From Ammoniphilus oxalaticus (lineage in GTDB: Bacteria > Bacillota > Bacilli > Aneurinibacillales > RAOX-1), in the NCBI RefSeq assembly GCF_003609605.1, contig NZ_MCHY01000008.1, positions 898,285-962,284 of the forward strand: a stretch of DNA of 64,000 nucleotides, written 5' to 3'. The notes under the pieces were generated by a model. The model saw nothing but the letters and a program-made list of their open reading frames with translations. It searched no databases and had not been told where the DNA came from. The position numbers and the translations under genes are program-made. Each line of letters opens with the position of its first letter. The first letter of the stretch is position 1. This document shows, piece by piece, positions 25,873-34,648 of the stretch.

Positions 25873-26949
25873 TTAAGTTCCTTGGGCGTTAAAATAGATG
25901 TCAAGCGTCGTCGGATTGTCGTCAACACTTGAGCGATAGGCGAGGCGCGTATATTTTAGAAAACGCATCGGAACCAACACATCAACAGCGCCTGCGGGAA
26001 TTCCAGTAGATGTGCTCGCATCTGGATACCAATTGGTTCCATCCGCGCTAATTTCAACACGAACATCAGCCGCATTATCTGCTCCACTGTTATAGATGAA
26101 GAATGAGTATTTACCGAGTGTCGCTGTTTCAATCGGTTCTGTGCCAACATAGGTGTCTCCCGTTGTTATGTCCGGAAACACCTGTTCTGTAAAACTTTTT
26201 TGTGAAATAGAGGTTACACTAGACAATGTTCCTCCTGTAATGTTTCCGATATTGGCTACATTTCCGATGGTTCCCACGGAAGATAGTGTTCCATCCGCAA
26301 TGTTGCCTACGCTTCCGACATTCTCAACAGTGGATAGGGCCCCTCCGGTGATATTGCCGATGTTCGCGACGTTCCCGATCGTTTCAACATTGGTCAACGT
26401 TCCTCCTGCAATGCTCCCGATGCTCTCGACCGTGTTCAGCGTCCCGCCCGCCACATTGTCGATGGTTCCGACGGTATCGACGCTAGACAACGCCCCCCCT
26501 GTAATGTTTCCGATATTGCTCACTGTTCCGATGGTTCCCACGGAAGATAGCGTTCCATCCGCAATGTTGCCTACGCTTCCGACAGTTTCCACGGTAGATA
26601 GGGCTCCCCCGGTGATATTGCCGACGTTCGCGACGTTCCCGATCGTTTCAACATTGGTTAACGTTCCATCCGCAATGTTTGCAACAGTACCGACATTTTC
26701 GACGGTTGATAAGGCTCCACCGGTAATATTCCCGACATTAGCAATATTTCCGATGTTTTCAACTGTATTCAAGGTTCCACCCGCGATATTTCCAACATTT
26801 TCGACAGTCGTTAATGTTCCGCCGACAATACTGGCGCCGATGTTCCCTTCCGCATCGGTTCTGACGGGCACGGTCCCCGTTCCATCGCTACCATAGATAA
26901 GCGTTCGTAATTCATCTGGATTCGTGTTAAATGCGGCAAAGTTTGGCAC
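25873..26949 (-). CDS. Fibre-like repeat protein with DUF6385-type C-terminal head
   Basis: 358 aa. A short N-terminus (PDELRTLIYGSDGTGTVPV, then RTDAEGNI) leads to a stalk of about 12 units of 14, 17 or 20 residues. Each starts GG-[TA]-L-x-x-V or DG-T-L and continues with V/I at every third position (ENVGTVANIA type). The last about 100 residues form a beta domain (ATLGKYSFFIYNSGADNAADV, VEISADGTNWYPD, VLVPMRFLKYTRLAYRSS, LDIYFNAQGT) of DUF6385 type. The anchor-stalk-head plan recalls BclA-like exosporium fibres and phage tail fibres. GTG start, with GGGAG upstream. It lies 30 bases after a second DUF6385-type gene. Confidence 0.7.
   Translation of the reverse strand: MPNFAAFNTNPDELRTLIYGSDGTGTVPVRTDAEGNIGASIVGGTLTTVENVGNIAGGTLNTVENIGNIANVGNITGGALSTVENVGTVANIADGTLTNVETIGNVANVGNITGGALSTVETVGSVGNIADGTLSSVGTIGTVSNIGNITGGALSSVDTVGTIDNVAGGTLNTVESIGSIAGGTLTNVETIGNVANIGNITGGALSTVENVGSVGNIADGTLSSVGTIGNVANIGNITGGTLSSVTSISQKSFTEQVFPDITTGDTYVGTEPIETATLGKYSFFIYNSGADNAADVRVEISADGTNWYPDASTSTGIPAGAVDVLVPMRFLKYTRLAYRSSVDDNPTTLDIYFNAQGT
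26221..26860 (-). repeat. Coding tandem repeats of the fibre stalk
   Basis: About twelve imperfect DNA repeats of 42, 51 or 60 bases, all multiples of 3, so units can be gained or lost without shifting frame. Blocks around 26265-26440 and 26525-26700 are nearly identical, which points to recent duplication of a multi-unit block. Confidence 0.8.
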
Positions 26950-26979
26950 TCTCGATCGTTCTCCCTTCGGATAAATGTA

Positions 26980-27771
26980 TTATTGTTGGGCCTGAAAATA
27001 AATGTCGACTGCAGAGTGTCGATCTTGATCCGCGCTTTTAACGGCAATTCGCGAGTAATGCAGGAAATAGGCTGGAACAACAATGCCCACCTCTCTCGGC
27101 GCAATTTCCCAAGAGCGATGGAATTGGAATATGACGTTATTTGGACTTAATTCAAGTTTGATTTGAACCGCCGAATCCCCCTGATTAACAACCGCGTAAG
27201 TGTAGGTGATAAGTTGTGATGTGTCCTGGGCAGGTAGATAAGTCCATTCTTGCGCCGCGGTTACATCTGTAAATGTTATTTCTTTGTAATTTCGGTTTTG
27301 TGACGGATCGGTGAGGTTAGTTGTGATGATTAAGCGTCCGTCGGAATCAGTCAGTAGCGGCGTTGGGGCTGAACCGTATACTTGAACGCCATCTGTTACT
27401 GGATTTAATGGTCGAATATCTAAACGGTCGGCCTCGATATCTAACGGGCTGGCAAGTTTTATGGGTTGTTTCACTTTATCAATCGTAATCGGTTGTTTAA
27501 TTTTAACGGGTTGTTGGATGTTCTTAATGCGAAGCGGTCTAATCACTTTTCCAATTGTATATACTCTTCGTTGGGTTCTTCTCTTACGCGGACGGGATGA
27601 GTAGTAACAGTTGCAAGAGGTATTGCCGCATTGTCGACAGATCGCCTTGCGCGGATACATTGCGGTGAAGGGGCGATAAGTTTTCGAACGGACAATTTTT
27701 GTTTTTTTGCAATGACAGTGAAAAAGGTAGCAAATGTTGCAACGAATCAATGGCCGCATGTGTAATCTCAT
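26980..27771 (-). CDS. Cys-rich protein with DUF6385-type C-terminal domain
   Basis: 263 aa. The N-terminus has three Cys clusters (IRCNICYLFHCHCKK, ICRQCGNTSCNCYY) that could bind zinc or form cross-links. A basic region and then four short near-repeats (VIRPLRIKNIQQPVKI, KQPITIDKVKQPIKL) lead to VQVYGSAPTPLLTDSDGRLII and a final beta domain (VVNQGDSAVQIKLELSPN, VVPAYFLHYSRIAVKS, VDIYFQAQQ) that matches the end of the neighbouring fibre protein. GAGGGG precedes ATG. The pair probably form one structure, with this one as a base or anchor (inference). Confidence 0.65.
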   Translation of the reverse strand: MRLHMRPLIRCNICYLFHCHCKKTKIVRSKTYRPFTAMYPRKAICRQCGNTSCNCYYSSRPRKRRTQRRVYTIGKVIRPLRIKNIQQPVKIKQPITIDKVKQPIKLASPLDIEADRLDIRPLNPVTDGVQVYGSAPTPLLTDSDGRLIITTNLTDPSQNRNYKEITFTDVTAAQEWTYLPAQDTSQLITYTYAVVNQGDSAVQIKLELSPNNVIFQFHRSWEIAPREVGIVVPAYFLHYSRIAVKSADQDRHSAVDIYFQAQQ

Positions 27772-27916
27772 AAAGACCCCTCTTTCAACCTAATTGTGGT
27801 TAGTGTATGAGTCGAATTTCGGCATTGATACTGTGGGAAGGGCATTTGGGTGAACGTCTAGGAAACCGGTGAATACACTGTTTACTTATAGATTGATTTT
27901 GGGGGTGGCGTTCTTG

Positions 27917-29416
27917 ATGGATGAGGAACGTAAACGACGAAAATTTGAACTCAAAAAGCTTGAATTGGAGTTAAAGATAAAAGAGTCGGAATTAAAAGCA
28001 AGGGAATTAGAATTACAGATTGTCCGTGAAAAGCAAAAAGGGGGAGGGAAAATGGAGCTGCTTTCACAGGCGCAGGGTAGCGGGGAAGAGCTCGAACAGC
28101 TAGATTGGCTGAGAGAAGCGGCTGTTGGCAGTCCATCATTTACAAATAGCCCTTATGATTTAAAGTCGCTTGTTTATGGACTCCACGGACAAAATGCGGT
28201 TGCCTTAAACGTCGACGCAGACGGAAATTTACGGATGGCGAATTCAGGAGGGGGCGAGCAGGTCCAGACTAGCCTTCCCCTAACATCCTATCACGATTTA
28301 AGCGCCTCTCCGTTTACCCCAGATCTCGGTTGGACGACGCGTTATTCCATCAATTCGGAATTGTTAGCGGTCACTGCGACGGGCAGTGGTTCGGTGAAAG
28401 GCATTAATGGGAGCGCTGTTTTACAATCAGGAATGACCGGAAGCTCAACTGCCAATATGAGAACTCGGAAATATCTTCGGTATACGACGGGACTGGGGAT
28501 TCGAACGATATTTAATGCTCTTTTTACTTTGGGTATTGCCGGGACGAGGCAAATCATTGGACTTGGCGATCAGGGAGAAGGGTTATTTTTTGGTTACAAC
28601 GGCGCCCGTTTTGGTATCTTACGTAGATCCAACGGTGTGGACAATTGGACGGAACAATCGGCCTGGAATATGGATCGATTGGATGGGAGTGGCGGGAGTG
28701 GTGTTATGCTGGATCCAACAAAAGGGAATCTTTATCGAATTACGTACCAAGGGGATTATGGCGTGATTACTTTTTTTGTCGCTCACCCAAGTAGCGGGGT
28801 ATGGATCCCTGTCCATCAACAAGCAACTGGCAATGTCTCGACCGCTCCCGCAATATTTACGTTACACTTGCCGTTAATGGCTGCTGTAGATAATGGGTCA
28901 ACGACAGCTAACCCCGTTTTGCGAACCTCTACCGCCATTGCTGGAGTAGAAGGTGTAGCGACAAAGGCAATTGCTACAAGGCAGGCTTTCTCTAATTCAA
29001 AAAGGATTGGATCAAGTAGTGAGGTCAATCTCTTCACGATTCAAAACAAAGATCTTTTCAATTCTGTAACCAATCGTAATTCGATACGCGTTTTCATGCT
29101 CTCAATCGCTGTCGACGGAGAAGCTAAAAATATAGAATTTTCGCTTAGAAGAAACGCTGTCCTCACTGGGAATACTACATTTACGAATATCCATACTGAA
29201 AATAGCAGTGTTGCCTACAATACCGAGGGGACATATACCCAGGGAACGGGAAGTGTAAAATTTTCATCCCATTTATCTAATACGGATTCAAATGTGATTG
29301 ATCTAAGCTCATTAGATATCCCGCTGCCCGTTGGTGAAACGATTACGGTAACGGCGCGTACGTCGGGAAGCACTTCCACATGCAGCGCTAGCCTTAATTG
29401 GATGGAATTTTATTAA
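27917..29416 (+). CDS. Tail-fibre-like protein with N-terminal coiled coil
   Basis: 499 aa. Residues 3-40 form a charged coiled coil (KLELELKIKESELKARELEL). SPYDLKSLVYGLHGQNAVAL then NVDADGNL repeats the N-terminal motif of the fibre-like protein at 25873. The body is beta-rich, with IGLGDQGEGLFFGYNGARFGILRR, a pattern common in phage tail and neck proteins, and a C-terminal sandwich (VIDLSSLDIPLPVGETITVTART). No signal peptide. ATG 27917 with the G-rich site; an in-frame GTG at 27869 would lack one. Likely part of the same surface structure as the divergent DUF6385-type genes. Confidence 0.6.
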   Translation: MDEERKRRKFELKKLELELKIKESELKARELELQIVREKQKGGGKMELLSQAQGSGEELEQLDWLREAAVGSPSFTNSPYDLKSLVYGLHGQNAVALNVDADGNLRMANSGGGEQVQTSLPLTSYHDLSASPFTPDLGWTTRYSINSELLAVTATGSGSVKGINGSAVLQSGMTGSSTANMRTRKYLRYTTGLGIRTIFNALFTLGIAGTRQIIGLGDQGEGLFFGYNGARFGILRRSNGVDNWTEQSAWNMDRLDGSGGSGVMLDPTKGNLYRITYQGDYGVITFFVAHPSSGVWIPVHQQATGNVSTAPAIFTLHLPLMAAVDNGSTTANPVLRTSTAIAGVEGVATKAIATRQAFSNSKRIGSSSEVNLFTIQNKDLFNSVTNRNSIRVFMLSIAVDGEAKNIEFSLRRNAVLTGNTTFTNIHTENSSVAYNTEGTYTQGTGSVKFSSHLSNTDSNVIDLSSLDIPLPVGETITVTARTSGSTSTCSASLNWMEFY

Positions 29417-29472
29417 TGATAGTCATCTGACCTTATTTTTAGCGCCTATCCATGTTTGTCTATACGCTTTCG

Positions 29473-29509
29473 TTCCCTCTTTCATACGATAAAAGTGTAA
29501 AGAGAGGAA
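29473..29509 (+). promoter_or_regulatory. Possible hairpin over a ribosome binding site
   Basis: TTCCCTCTTT (29473-29482) can pair with AAAGAGAGGAA (29499-29509) with one bulged base. The right arm overlaps the GGAAGGAG that serves ATG 29521. It is weaker than the hairpin at 17417 but of the same design. Confidence 0.4.
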
Positions 29510-29520
29510 GGAGTGTAAAG

Positions 29521-30039
29521 ATGGGATTATATTTCCAAAATAGTACGAATCGAACCGTGTATGTCACTTACGGTTATCCAAATCGTGGGTGTGGACCTGT
29601 GAATTACGCAAAAATTGGCTGGTACGCGATCGCGCCTGGGCAACGTCGCTTGCTATGGAGCGGATATGCCGGCGGAAATACGTTCTATTATTATGCGGAA
29701 GATGGTGTTGGACGCACCTGGTCTGGCGTTTACTTCACGGATGTATCGAATCAAGCGTTCCATTGGTGTTGGGACACGCGTTGCGCGTCGTGCCGATCCG
29801 TCGGGATGCGACCGGTTTCGGTCCCGTTTTTTTACAGCGATTATACCGTCAATCTAATTTCGAGCAGCAGTCAACGCCGATCGAAAGCGGGCAATATTCG
29901 TTATGTCCTGCCATCCGCAAAAGGGGTCCGCGTTCAGGCGAAAAAGATCCCGTTGCTGGCAAAGAAAAGACGCGGAAAAGGGAAGCCAGTGTCTGTAAGA
30001 CGTGTTTCTTTGCCGAAACGAACGGTTAGAAAAAAATAA
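29521..30039 (+). CDS. DUF1036-like protein with a basic tail
   Basis: 172 aa. LYFQNSTNRTVYVTYGY, KIGWYAIAPGQRRLLWSG and FYYYAEDGVGRTWSG follow the DUF1036 pattern (small beta domain with GWY..PG and YYYAE). A Cys-rich middle (WCWDTRCASCRS) and a Lys/Arg-rich C-terminus (AKKRRGKGKPVSVRRVSLPKR) follow; the tail could bind nucleic acid or an acidic polymer. ATG 29521 has a strong site (GGAAGGAG). It is convergent with the subtilisin gene. The biological role of DUF1036 is not established. Confidence 0.6.
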   Translation: MGLYFQNSTNRTVYVTYGYPNRGCGPVNYAKIGWYAIAPGQRRLLWSGYAGGNTFYYYAEDGVGRTWSGVYFTDVSNQAFHWCWDTRCASCRSVGMRPVSVPFFYSDYTVNLISSSSQRRSKAGNIRYVLPSAKGVRVQAKKIPLLAKKRRGKGKPVSVRRVSLPKRTVRKK

Positions 30040-30067
30040 TAAAGTAGGGTCTAGCCAACCAAGCAAC

Positions 30068-30111
30068 AACAAGAGCTCATCTCGTCGTTAACACGAAGAT
30101 GAGCTCTTGTT
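30068..30111. terminator. Bidirectional terminator
   Basis: AACAAGAGCTCATCT pairs exactly with AGATGAGCTCTTGTT. It lies between the convergent DUF1036-like and subtilisin genes and overlaps the end of the latter. Confidence 0.85.
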
Positions 30112-31239
30112 CATTTTGCTTAAAGCGGCTAACAAGCGAGAAGCGGTGACGACGCCACGGCCTTGTTTGTTTAATGGCGCGCGAGGAATACGCCGCGCGG
30201 CTTGGTCCATTAGGCGTTTGATTTGGAGCGGTGTTAGTTCAGGGTTCTGGGCAAGTAAAAGGGCGCATAAGCCTGAGATGTGCGGCGCGGACATGGATGT
30301 GCCCGATAGGGTGTTGTACCCCGGCGGAACCGGCCATGTGGATAAAATATCGACGCCCGGAGCGACATAGTTCAATGTTTTTCCGTAGTTACTAAACGAA
30401 GCGACCCGATTTTGCGAATCGAGCGCTCCGATCGCAAGCGCTTCCGGGTAGCGGGCGGGATAATCGAGTGTTGCTGAACTGTTGCCAGCAGAAGCGACCA
30501 TGATGATACCCGCTTGCAGAGCGGCCTTTATTGCTCGATGCAGCACAGGACTCGATTCAGCGGAGCCAAAACTCATATTTAACACACGAACCTGGTGGTG
30601 AATCGCCCAGTCGATTGCCTGAGCGATATCGACAAGATCAGCGGTTCCTTCCGGCGCAAAACATTTTAAAGCGTAGAGTTCCGCCCGTGGCGCCATTCCA
30701 ACGACACCGAATGAATTGTTTAAGGCGGCGATCGTACCCGCGACATGGGTGCCATGTCCATTATCATCAACAAATGGACTTGTTGAGTTGAACGTGTTGA
30801 CTCCGCCTTTCACGTTCCCGTTTAAATCGGGGTGATGGGCATTAATTCCGGTGTCAATAACGCCCACTTTTACACCTGCGCCTTCGCTCGTTGTCCACAC
30901 TTGCGGAGCTTGCAAACGCGAAATTCCCCATGGAACCGTCTGTTTGGAAGCCCGATTTGCATCATGTAAGGTAAATTGGATATTGCTTTCAACCGTAATG
31001 CGCTGTTCCTCATCTTGGTCATTACTGATCAGCAATCGACTTTTTAATGTTTCATAATCTTCCTTTAATAGGGATAAACAATGCCATCGAGCGTAAAGTC
31101 GGAGTCTGCGCTTCGCCCGTTTCGGTAAATTGTCGTAACAGCGAAGCAATTGTCGTTCATTCGGATACATTAAAAATAAGTGTTCCTGCTCTCGTTTTTT
31201 TGCCACCTGCTCGCCAACTCTCTTTCTTCTACTTTGCAT
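30088..31239 (-). CDS. Subtilisin-like serine protease (S8) without signal peptide
   Basis: 383 aa. The catalytic triad is Asp129 in VGVIDTGINAHHPDL, His162 in GHGTHVAG and Ser in LSGTSMSAPHISG near 320, with the oxyanion Asn in ASAGNSS. The N-terminal about 95 residues are very basic (KRAKRRLRLYARW) and replace a normal signal and propeptide. Without a signal peptide it should act inside the cell or spore, for example processing coat or surface proteins (inference). No clear ribosome site precedes ATG 31239; internal starts at GTG 31206 or ATG 31170 are possible. Confidence 0.88.
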   Translation of the reverse strand: MQSRRKRVGEQVAKKREQEHLFLMYPNERQLLRCYDNLPKRAKRRLRLYARWHCLSLLKEDYETLKSRLLISNDQDEEQRITVESNIQFTLHDANRASKQTVPWGISRLQAPQVWTTSEGAGVKVGVIDTGINAHHPDLNGNVKGGVNTFNSTSPFVDDNGHGTHVAGTIAALNNSFGVVGMAPRAELYALKCFAPEGTADLVDIAQAIDWAIHHQVRVLNMSFGSAESSPVLHRAIKAALQAGIIMVASAGNSSATLDYPARYPEALAIGALDSQNRVASFSNYGKTLNYVAPGVDILSTWPVPPGYNTLSGTSMSAPHISGLCALLLAQNPELTPLQIKRLMDQAARRIPRAPLNKQGRGVVTASRLLAALSKMNKSSSSC

Positions 31240-31275
31240 TATTGTATGAGGCGAGTGGGCCGTCGGTTCATTTAC

Positions 31276-31310
31276 GAAAAAAAAAGACCGAAGTGTAGGC
31301 TTCAGTCTCC
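31276..31310 (-). terminator. Rho-independent terminator (minus strand)
   Basis: AGAC-c-GAAG...CTTC-a-GTCT hairpin, followed on the minus strand by a run of about nine Ts. It ends the ATP-grasp gene at 31324. Confidence 0.75.
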
Positions 31311-31323
31311 AATCCCGTTCAGT

Positions 31324-32079
31324 TTAATGTCGATTTAGCAACCGAAAATTGCGGACAATCCGTCTGTAAATGTTTTCATTCGGCAACGCTTTAAATAATT
31401 GATGTCCGGGCGTCGTATTCACTTCAATGATCCATGCGTTTCCATGAATATCAATCCCGTAATCGATGCCAAGCTCCCGCAATCCGGGATATGTGTTTGT
31501 TAAATGATCGGCAATCACTAAACTTAAATCGCGCAATTCATCCCTGCGTCTTTTAATTTCTGTAAAAGGGAGTTGCATCGTCTCCATCATCGCTTGACGA
31601 AATGAAATTGCTTTTCCCCCAGATGCAAAGTTGGTGATAATCCCGTTTTTGGCGCCTAGTTTTCCGACGATCCCACTGTAAACCCACTGTTCCATCGGCC
31701 GTTGCGCAAGTACGCGAAAGTCGATCGGCTGTTCGTTAAGCGTGAGCAGGGGGATCCCTTCTTGAATGATATATTTATAATTTTTGACCAAACTTTTAAG
31801 ATAAACGGTTAGGCTGTCAAAAGTGTGAATGTGTTCAGTCGAGTCGCTAGAGCGAACAACGAACCCAAGAGGGGCGTGGGAGAGTTGAATAATCCCCCTT
31901 CCTTTCATCCCCGTATCGGGCTTCATATATAAAACAGGATGATCGGTGAGCATCTCAATCAGGTTCTCTTTCGTTAACCATTTCATTTCTGGCATGTAGG
32001 ATTGGATGATCTCATGTTCTTGGAGCAAGTTGTCTTTCTCCCATTTACTCATGACGTATTGATATCTACGTTTAATCAC
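31324..32079 (-). CDS. Short YheC/YheD-type ATP-grasp protein 3
   Basis: 251 aa, only the ATP-grasp half of the YheC/YheD family. VLYMKPDTGMKGRGII is the glycine-rich loop, YIIQEGIPLLTL and PIDFRVLAQRP follow, and AWIIEVNTTPGHQLF is the Mg-binding end. It lacks the about 190-residue N-terminal region of the copies at 1875 and 6523. GTG 32079 is preceded by GGAGAGG. The gene for the leaderless subtilisin is downstream, past a terminator. Confidence 0.85.
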   Translation of the reverse strand: MIKRRYQYVMSKWEKDNLLQEHEIIQSYMPEMKWLTKENLIEMLTDHPVLYMKPDTGMKGRGIIQLSHAPLGFVVRSSDSTEHIHTFDSLTVYLKSLVKNYKYIIQEGIPLLTLNEQPIDFRVLAQRPMEQWVYSGIVGKLGAKNGIITNFASGGKAISFRQAMMETMQLPFTEIKRRRDELRDLSLVIADHLTNTYPGLRELGIDYGIDIHGNAWIIEVNTTPGHQLFKALPNENIYRRIVRNFRLLNRH

Positions 32080-32191
32080 AGATATCCTCTCCTAGGTGTT
32101 GACATTACTTTATTCTATGTACGAGTTGGGAAATCGGTATGGATGAATGCCTAGAGAAGGGAAATTTGCAGAGATAAGAGGTGGAATCCCA

Positions 32192-32857
32192 TTGATAGCG
32201 GTTAAAAAAAGATGGCTATTTGGGGCCCTATTCGGTTGTTTGCTCGTCGTTTGGTTACTTTGGTTTTTTAAAGCGCAGTTGTTACTGATTAACTTGGATG
32301 GCATCGTTCTCTTCCTGCATGAACTTGGACCGTGGGCGTTCCTGTTTGGCAGCGGGCTGATCGTTGTTCAAACGTTTGCGCCGATTGTGCCCTTTTTAGT
32401 GTTGGTCGGGGCGAACGTGTTCGTGTTTGGGTTATGGGGCGGATTTTTGTTGTCATGGATTGGCGCCGTCTGCGGGGCGATCTTGATGTTTATTGTGGCC
32501 AGAACGGTCGGGCGAAATTGGGCTCAGCAAAAGCTAAGCGAGGCGCGGCATTGGCAAAAGCTTGATCACATTCTGGACAGAAACGGCTTTAAAACGGTAT
32601 TCGCATTACGGCTTGTTCCGATTATTCCCGCGGTGGTTGTCAATTTGGCAGCGGGCTTATCGACGGTTCGAACGAGAATGTACATACTGGCGACCGCGCT
32701 TGGCAAAATTCCGTTGGTGTTTGCGCAATGTTTTATCGGACATGATTTGTTACATTTTTCAAACCATAAATCGCGGCTTATGTACGTTGCTGTTGGCTGC
32801 GTTTTGATTTTTGCGGTTGCTTTGGCTTACGCTCGAAAAAAATGGAAACTCTCATGA
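32192..32857 (+). CDS. TVP38/TMEM64 (DedA-like) membrane protein
   Basis: 221 aa with about six membrane segments. The family core is seen in FAPIVPFLVLVGANVFVFG, then GGFLLSWIGAVCGAILMFIVARTVGR and FALRLVPIIPAVVVNLAAGLS, where the paired re-entrant loops and conserved Arg lie. DedA/TVP38 proteins flip or move lipids, such as undecaprenyl phosphate. TTG 32192 with AGAGGTGG upstream is the likely start; an ATG at 32147 adds 15 polar residues. Confidence 0.85.
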   Translation: MIAVKKRWLFGALFGCLLVVWLLWFFKAQLLLINLDGIVLFLHELGPWAFLFGSGLIVVQTFAPIVPFLVLVGANVFVFGLWGGFLLSWIGAVCGAILMFIVARTVGRNWAQQKLSEARHWQKLDHILDRNGFKTVFALRLVPIIPAVVVNLAAGLSTVRTRMYILATALGKIPLVFAQCFIGHDLLHFSNHKSRLMYVAVGCVLIFAVALAYARKKWKLS

Positions 32858-32918
32858 AAAACAAAAAGTTGGAGATTCTAAAAAGTAGCAAAACGATGTT
32901 GAAAAGGAGCGTGAGCAA

Positions 32919-33323
32919 ATGATTTCATTCCAGTCGGAAATTGAAGGAAAAGAAGCCCAATACGGCGCGATTGCCGAGCCGTTTGCTACTGAGGGATTTG
33001 TGCTTGGCGGCAACTGGGACTATGATGGTGGCTATTTTGACTGCGCCTTAGAAAAGGATGGGGACGGTGAAACGATTTATTTACGGTTACCCGCCCAAGT
33101 GACACGCGGTCAACTCGATGACGCCAAAGCAAACTTGAAATTTTTGCAACCGTTATTGGTGAGGCATGTCGTCCATACCGGGATCGCGGATGAAGTCGGA
33201 TCGGCGGGAACACTCAATCAGTTTCAATCTCCGATCGAAACAGACGGGGAAATCCATGCCGAAGATCATCGAGTTGCCAAAGCGGAACAAGCGATTCAAC
33301 GGATTATGCCGTTTCTATCTTAA
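32919..33323 (+). CDS. YugN-like family protein
   Basis: 134 aa. FVLGGNWDYDGGYFDCALEK, YLRLPAQVTRGQL and FLQPLLVRHVVHTGI are typical of the YugN-like family (PF08868), small cytosolic proteins of Bacillales with unknown role. The end, RVAKAEQAIQRIMPFL, is also conserved. AAAGGAG precedes ATG, and a strong terminator overlaps the stop. Confidence 0.8.
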   Translation: MISFQSEIEGKEAQYGAIAEPFATEGFVLGGNWDYDGGYFDCALEKDGDGETIYLRLPAQVTRGQLDDAKANLKFLQPLLVRHVVHTGIADEVGSAGTLNQFQSPIETDGEIHAEDHRVAKAEQAIQRIMPFLS

Positions 33324-33346
33324 AAGCCCGATTTTCGGGCTTTTTC
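33322..33346 (+). terminator. Rho-independent terminator
   Basis: AAAAGCCCGA-TT-TCGGGCTTTTT, directly at the yugN-like stop. Confidence 0.9.
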
Positions 33347-33369
33347 TTTGAAAAAAGGGGGGACGATTG

Positions 33370-34506
33370 ATGAAGCTAAGGAATATGGCGCGTTTGTTTG
33401 CGTTAGCCGCGGTTTGCTTACTGGTCATTTGTGGGATCCCAGAAGCGGGAGAAGCGAAAGAAACAGGTCGATTGACGATCCGTGTGAAATCGTCTCCTGA
33501 CGCGGTGTTTGAAACGAAGCTAGAAACATTGAATAAATGGTTTGTTAATGAAATTAAGAAAGCCCCAAAACAACAAACAAAGGCGCAGCCTGAACTTCCA
33601 TACGGGTATGTGACCTTGCATGGTGAACAACAGGATGTTGCGTATGTCGTTAGTTATGCCTTGAACTTATTCGACCTCGAGCGTGGCGTGAAGGTTAGAC
33701 TTCCCCAAGAGGCGAAAGAGCAACTTCGGGCTACAATCCAATCCTTAGAAGAGCAACATTATGGACAAGCAGTCACATGGAAGGAAGCGTCGAATATTTT
33801 TCCAAGGATGGGCTTTGCCGAGGTTGTTGATATCGAGACGGGAAAAACGTTTAACGTCCAGCGTCGCGCGGGCAGTCAACACGCCGATGCGCAACCTCTC
33901 ACCGCCGCCGACACGAAAACAATGAAAGAAATTTATCAAGGAAAATGGAGTTGGAAAAGGCGGGCGGTTCTCGTCCGAGTTAACGGTCAGACACTTGCCG
34001 CATCGATGCATGGCATGCCTCACGGAGCGGGAGCCATCCAAAACAACGACTTTCCGGGGCATTTTTGTATTCATTTTAAAGACAGTTCGACCCATCGCCG
34101 CAAAGATGCGGACCCCGCCCACGATCTAATGATTAGCAAAGCATCAGGGGAATTAATCAGTAGATTGACGCAAGGGACGCCAGAGGAATTGATGCGTCTG
34201 TTTGCGACCGCTATAAATGAACAAGATGAGGAAATTATCAAGTTACTGATTAATCGAGCCGATTCCGAGGCGTTTCATGCTTTTATTCAACAGCGAAAGC
34301 AAATTGAAGCCGTTCGTTTGCTCCAAATAGATGAACGGGCAGAAACACAAGGATCGCCGTTCGTATACGCCTCGTCCGTCGAGCTACAATTGAAACTAAT
34401 CGGCAAGCGGGAGCAGGTTGTTCAAACAACCCTTCACTTCATGCGCGGCGCGCCAACCGGGCGTTGGAAATTGGAAGCGGAATCATTGTTGACCCTTTTT
34501 AACTAG
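33370..34506 (+). CDS. Secreted protein of unknown function (Bacillales-specific type)
   Basis: 378 aa with a signal peptide (FALAAVCLLVICG, cleavage near AGEA). The middle holds FNVQRRAGSQHADAQPL, KWSWKRRAVLV and MHGMPHGAGA, followed by HFCIHFKDSSTHRRK. The His/Cys arrangement is loosely like L,D-transpeptidase YkuD folds (HG...C), but the canonical SHGCxR motif is absent, so catalysis is unproven. The last 120 residues are helical plus beta. GGGGGG precedes ATG 33370. Confidence 0.6.
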   Translation: MKLRNMARLFALAAVCLLVICGIPEAGEAKETGRLTIRVKSSPDAVFETKLETLNKWFVNEIKKAPKQQTKAQPELPYGYVTLHGEQQDVAYVVSYALNLFDLERGVKVRLPQEAKEQLRATIQSLEEQHYGQAVTWKEASNIFPRMGFAEVVDIETGKTFNVQRRAGSQHADAQPLTAADTKTMKEIYQGKWSWKRRAVLVRVNGQTLAASMHGMPHGAGAIQNNDFPGHFCIHFKDSSTHRRKDADPAHDLMISKASGELISRLTQGTPEELMRLFATAINEQDEEIIKLLINRADSEAFHAFIQQRKQIEAVRLLQIDERAETQGSPFVYASSVELQLKLIGKREQVVQTTLHFMRGAPTGRWKLEAESLLTLFN

Positions 34507-34648
34507 GATTTGAAACGAACCCCACCCGATTATTAAGGAAAGATTAACTAACTTTTAACAAACTATTAATTAGGGCGCCATTTTGTAACTTTTTGTCCTC
34601 GCCAATCGTCTTTAAAGCAGAGATGCATTGGAGGGAGGATACTGCGCT

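Noticed and set aside
26153..26896. Long plus-strand frame opposite the fibre gene
   Set aside because: It is the antisense reading of the repeat stalk, with Pro/Val-rich repetitive composition and no ribosome site.
33370..34506. L,D-transpeptidase assignment for the secreted protein
   Set aside because: The HGxxxx and SHGCxR motifs are not met; only a His and a Cys in loosely similar places. Left as unknown.
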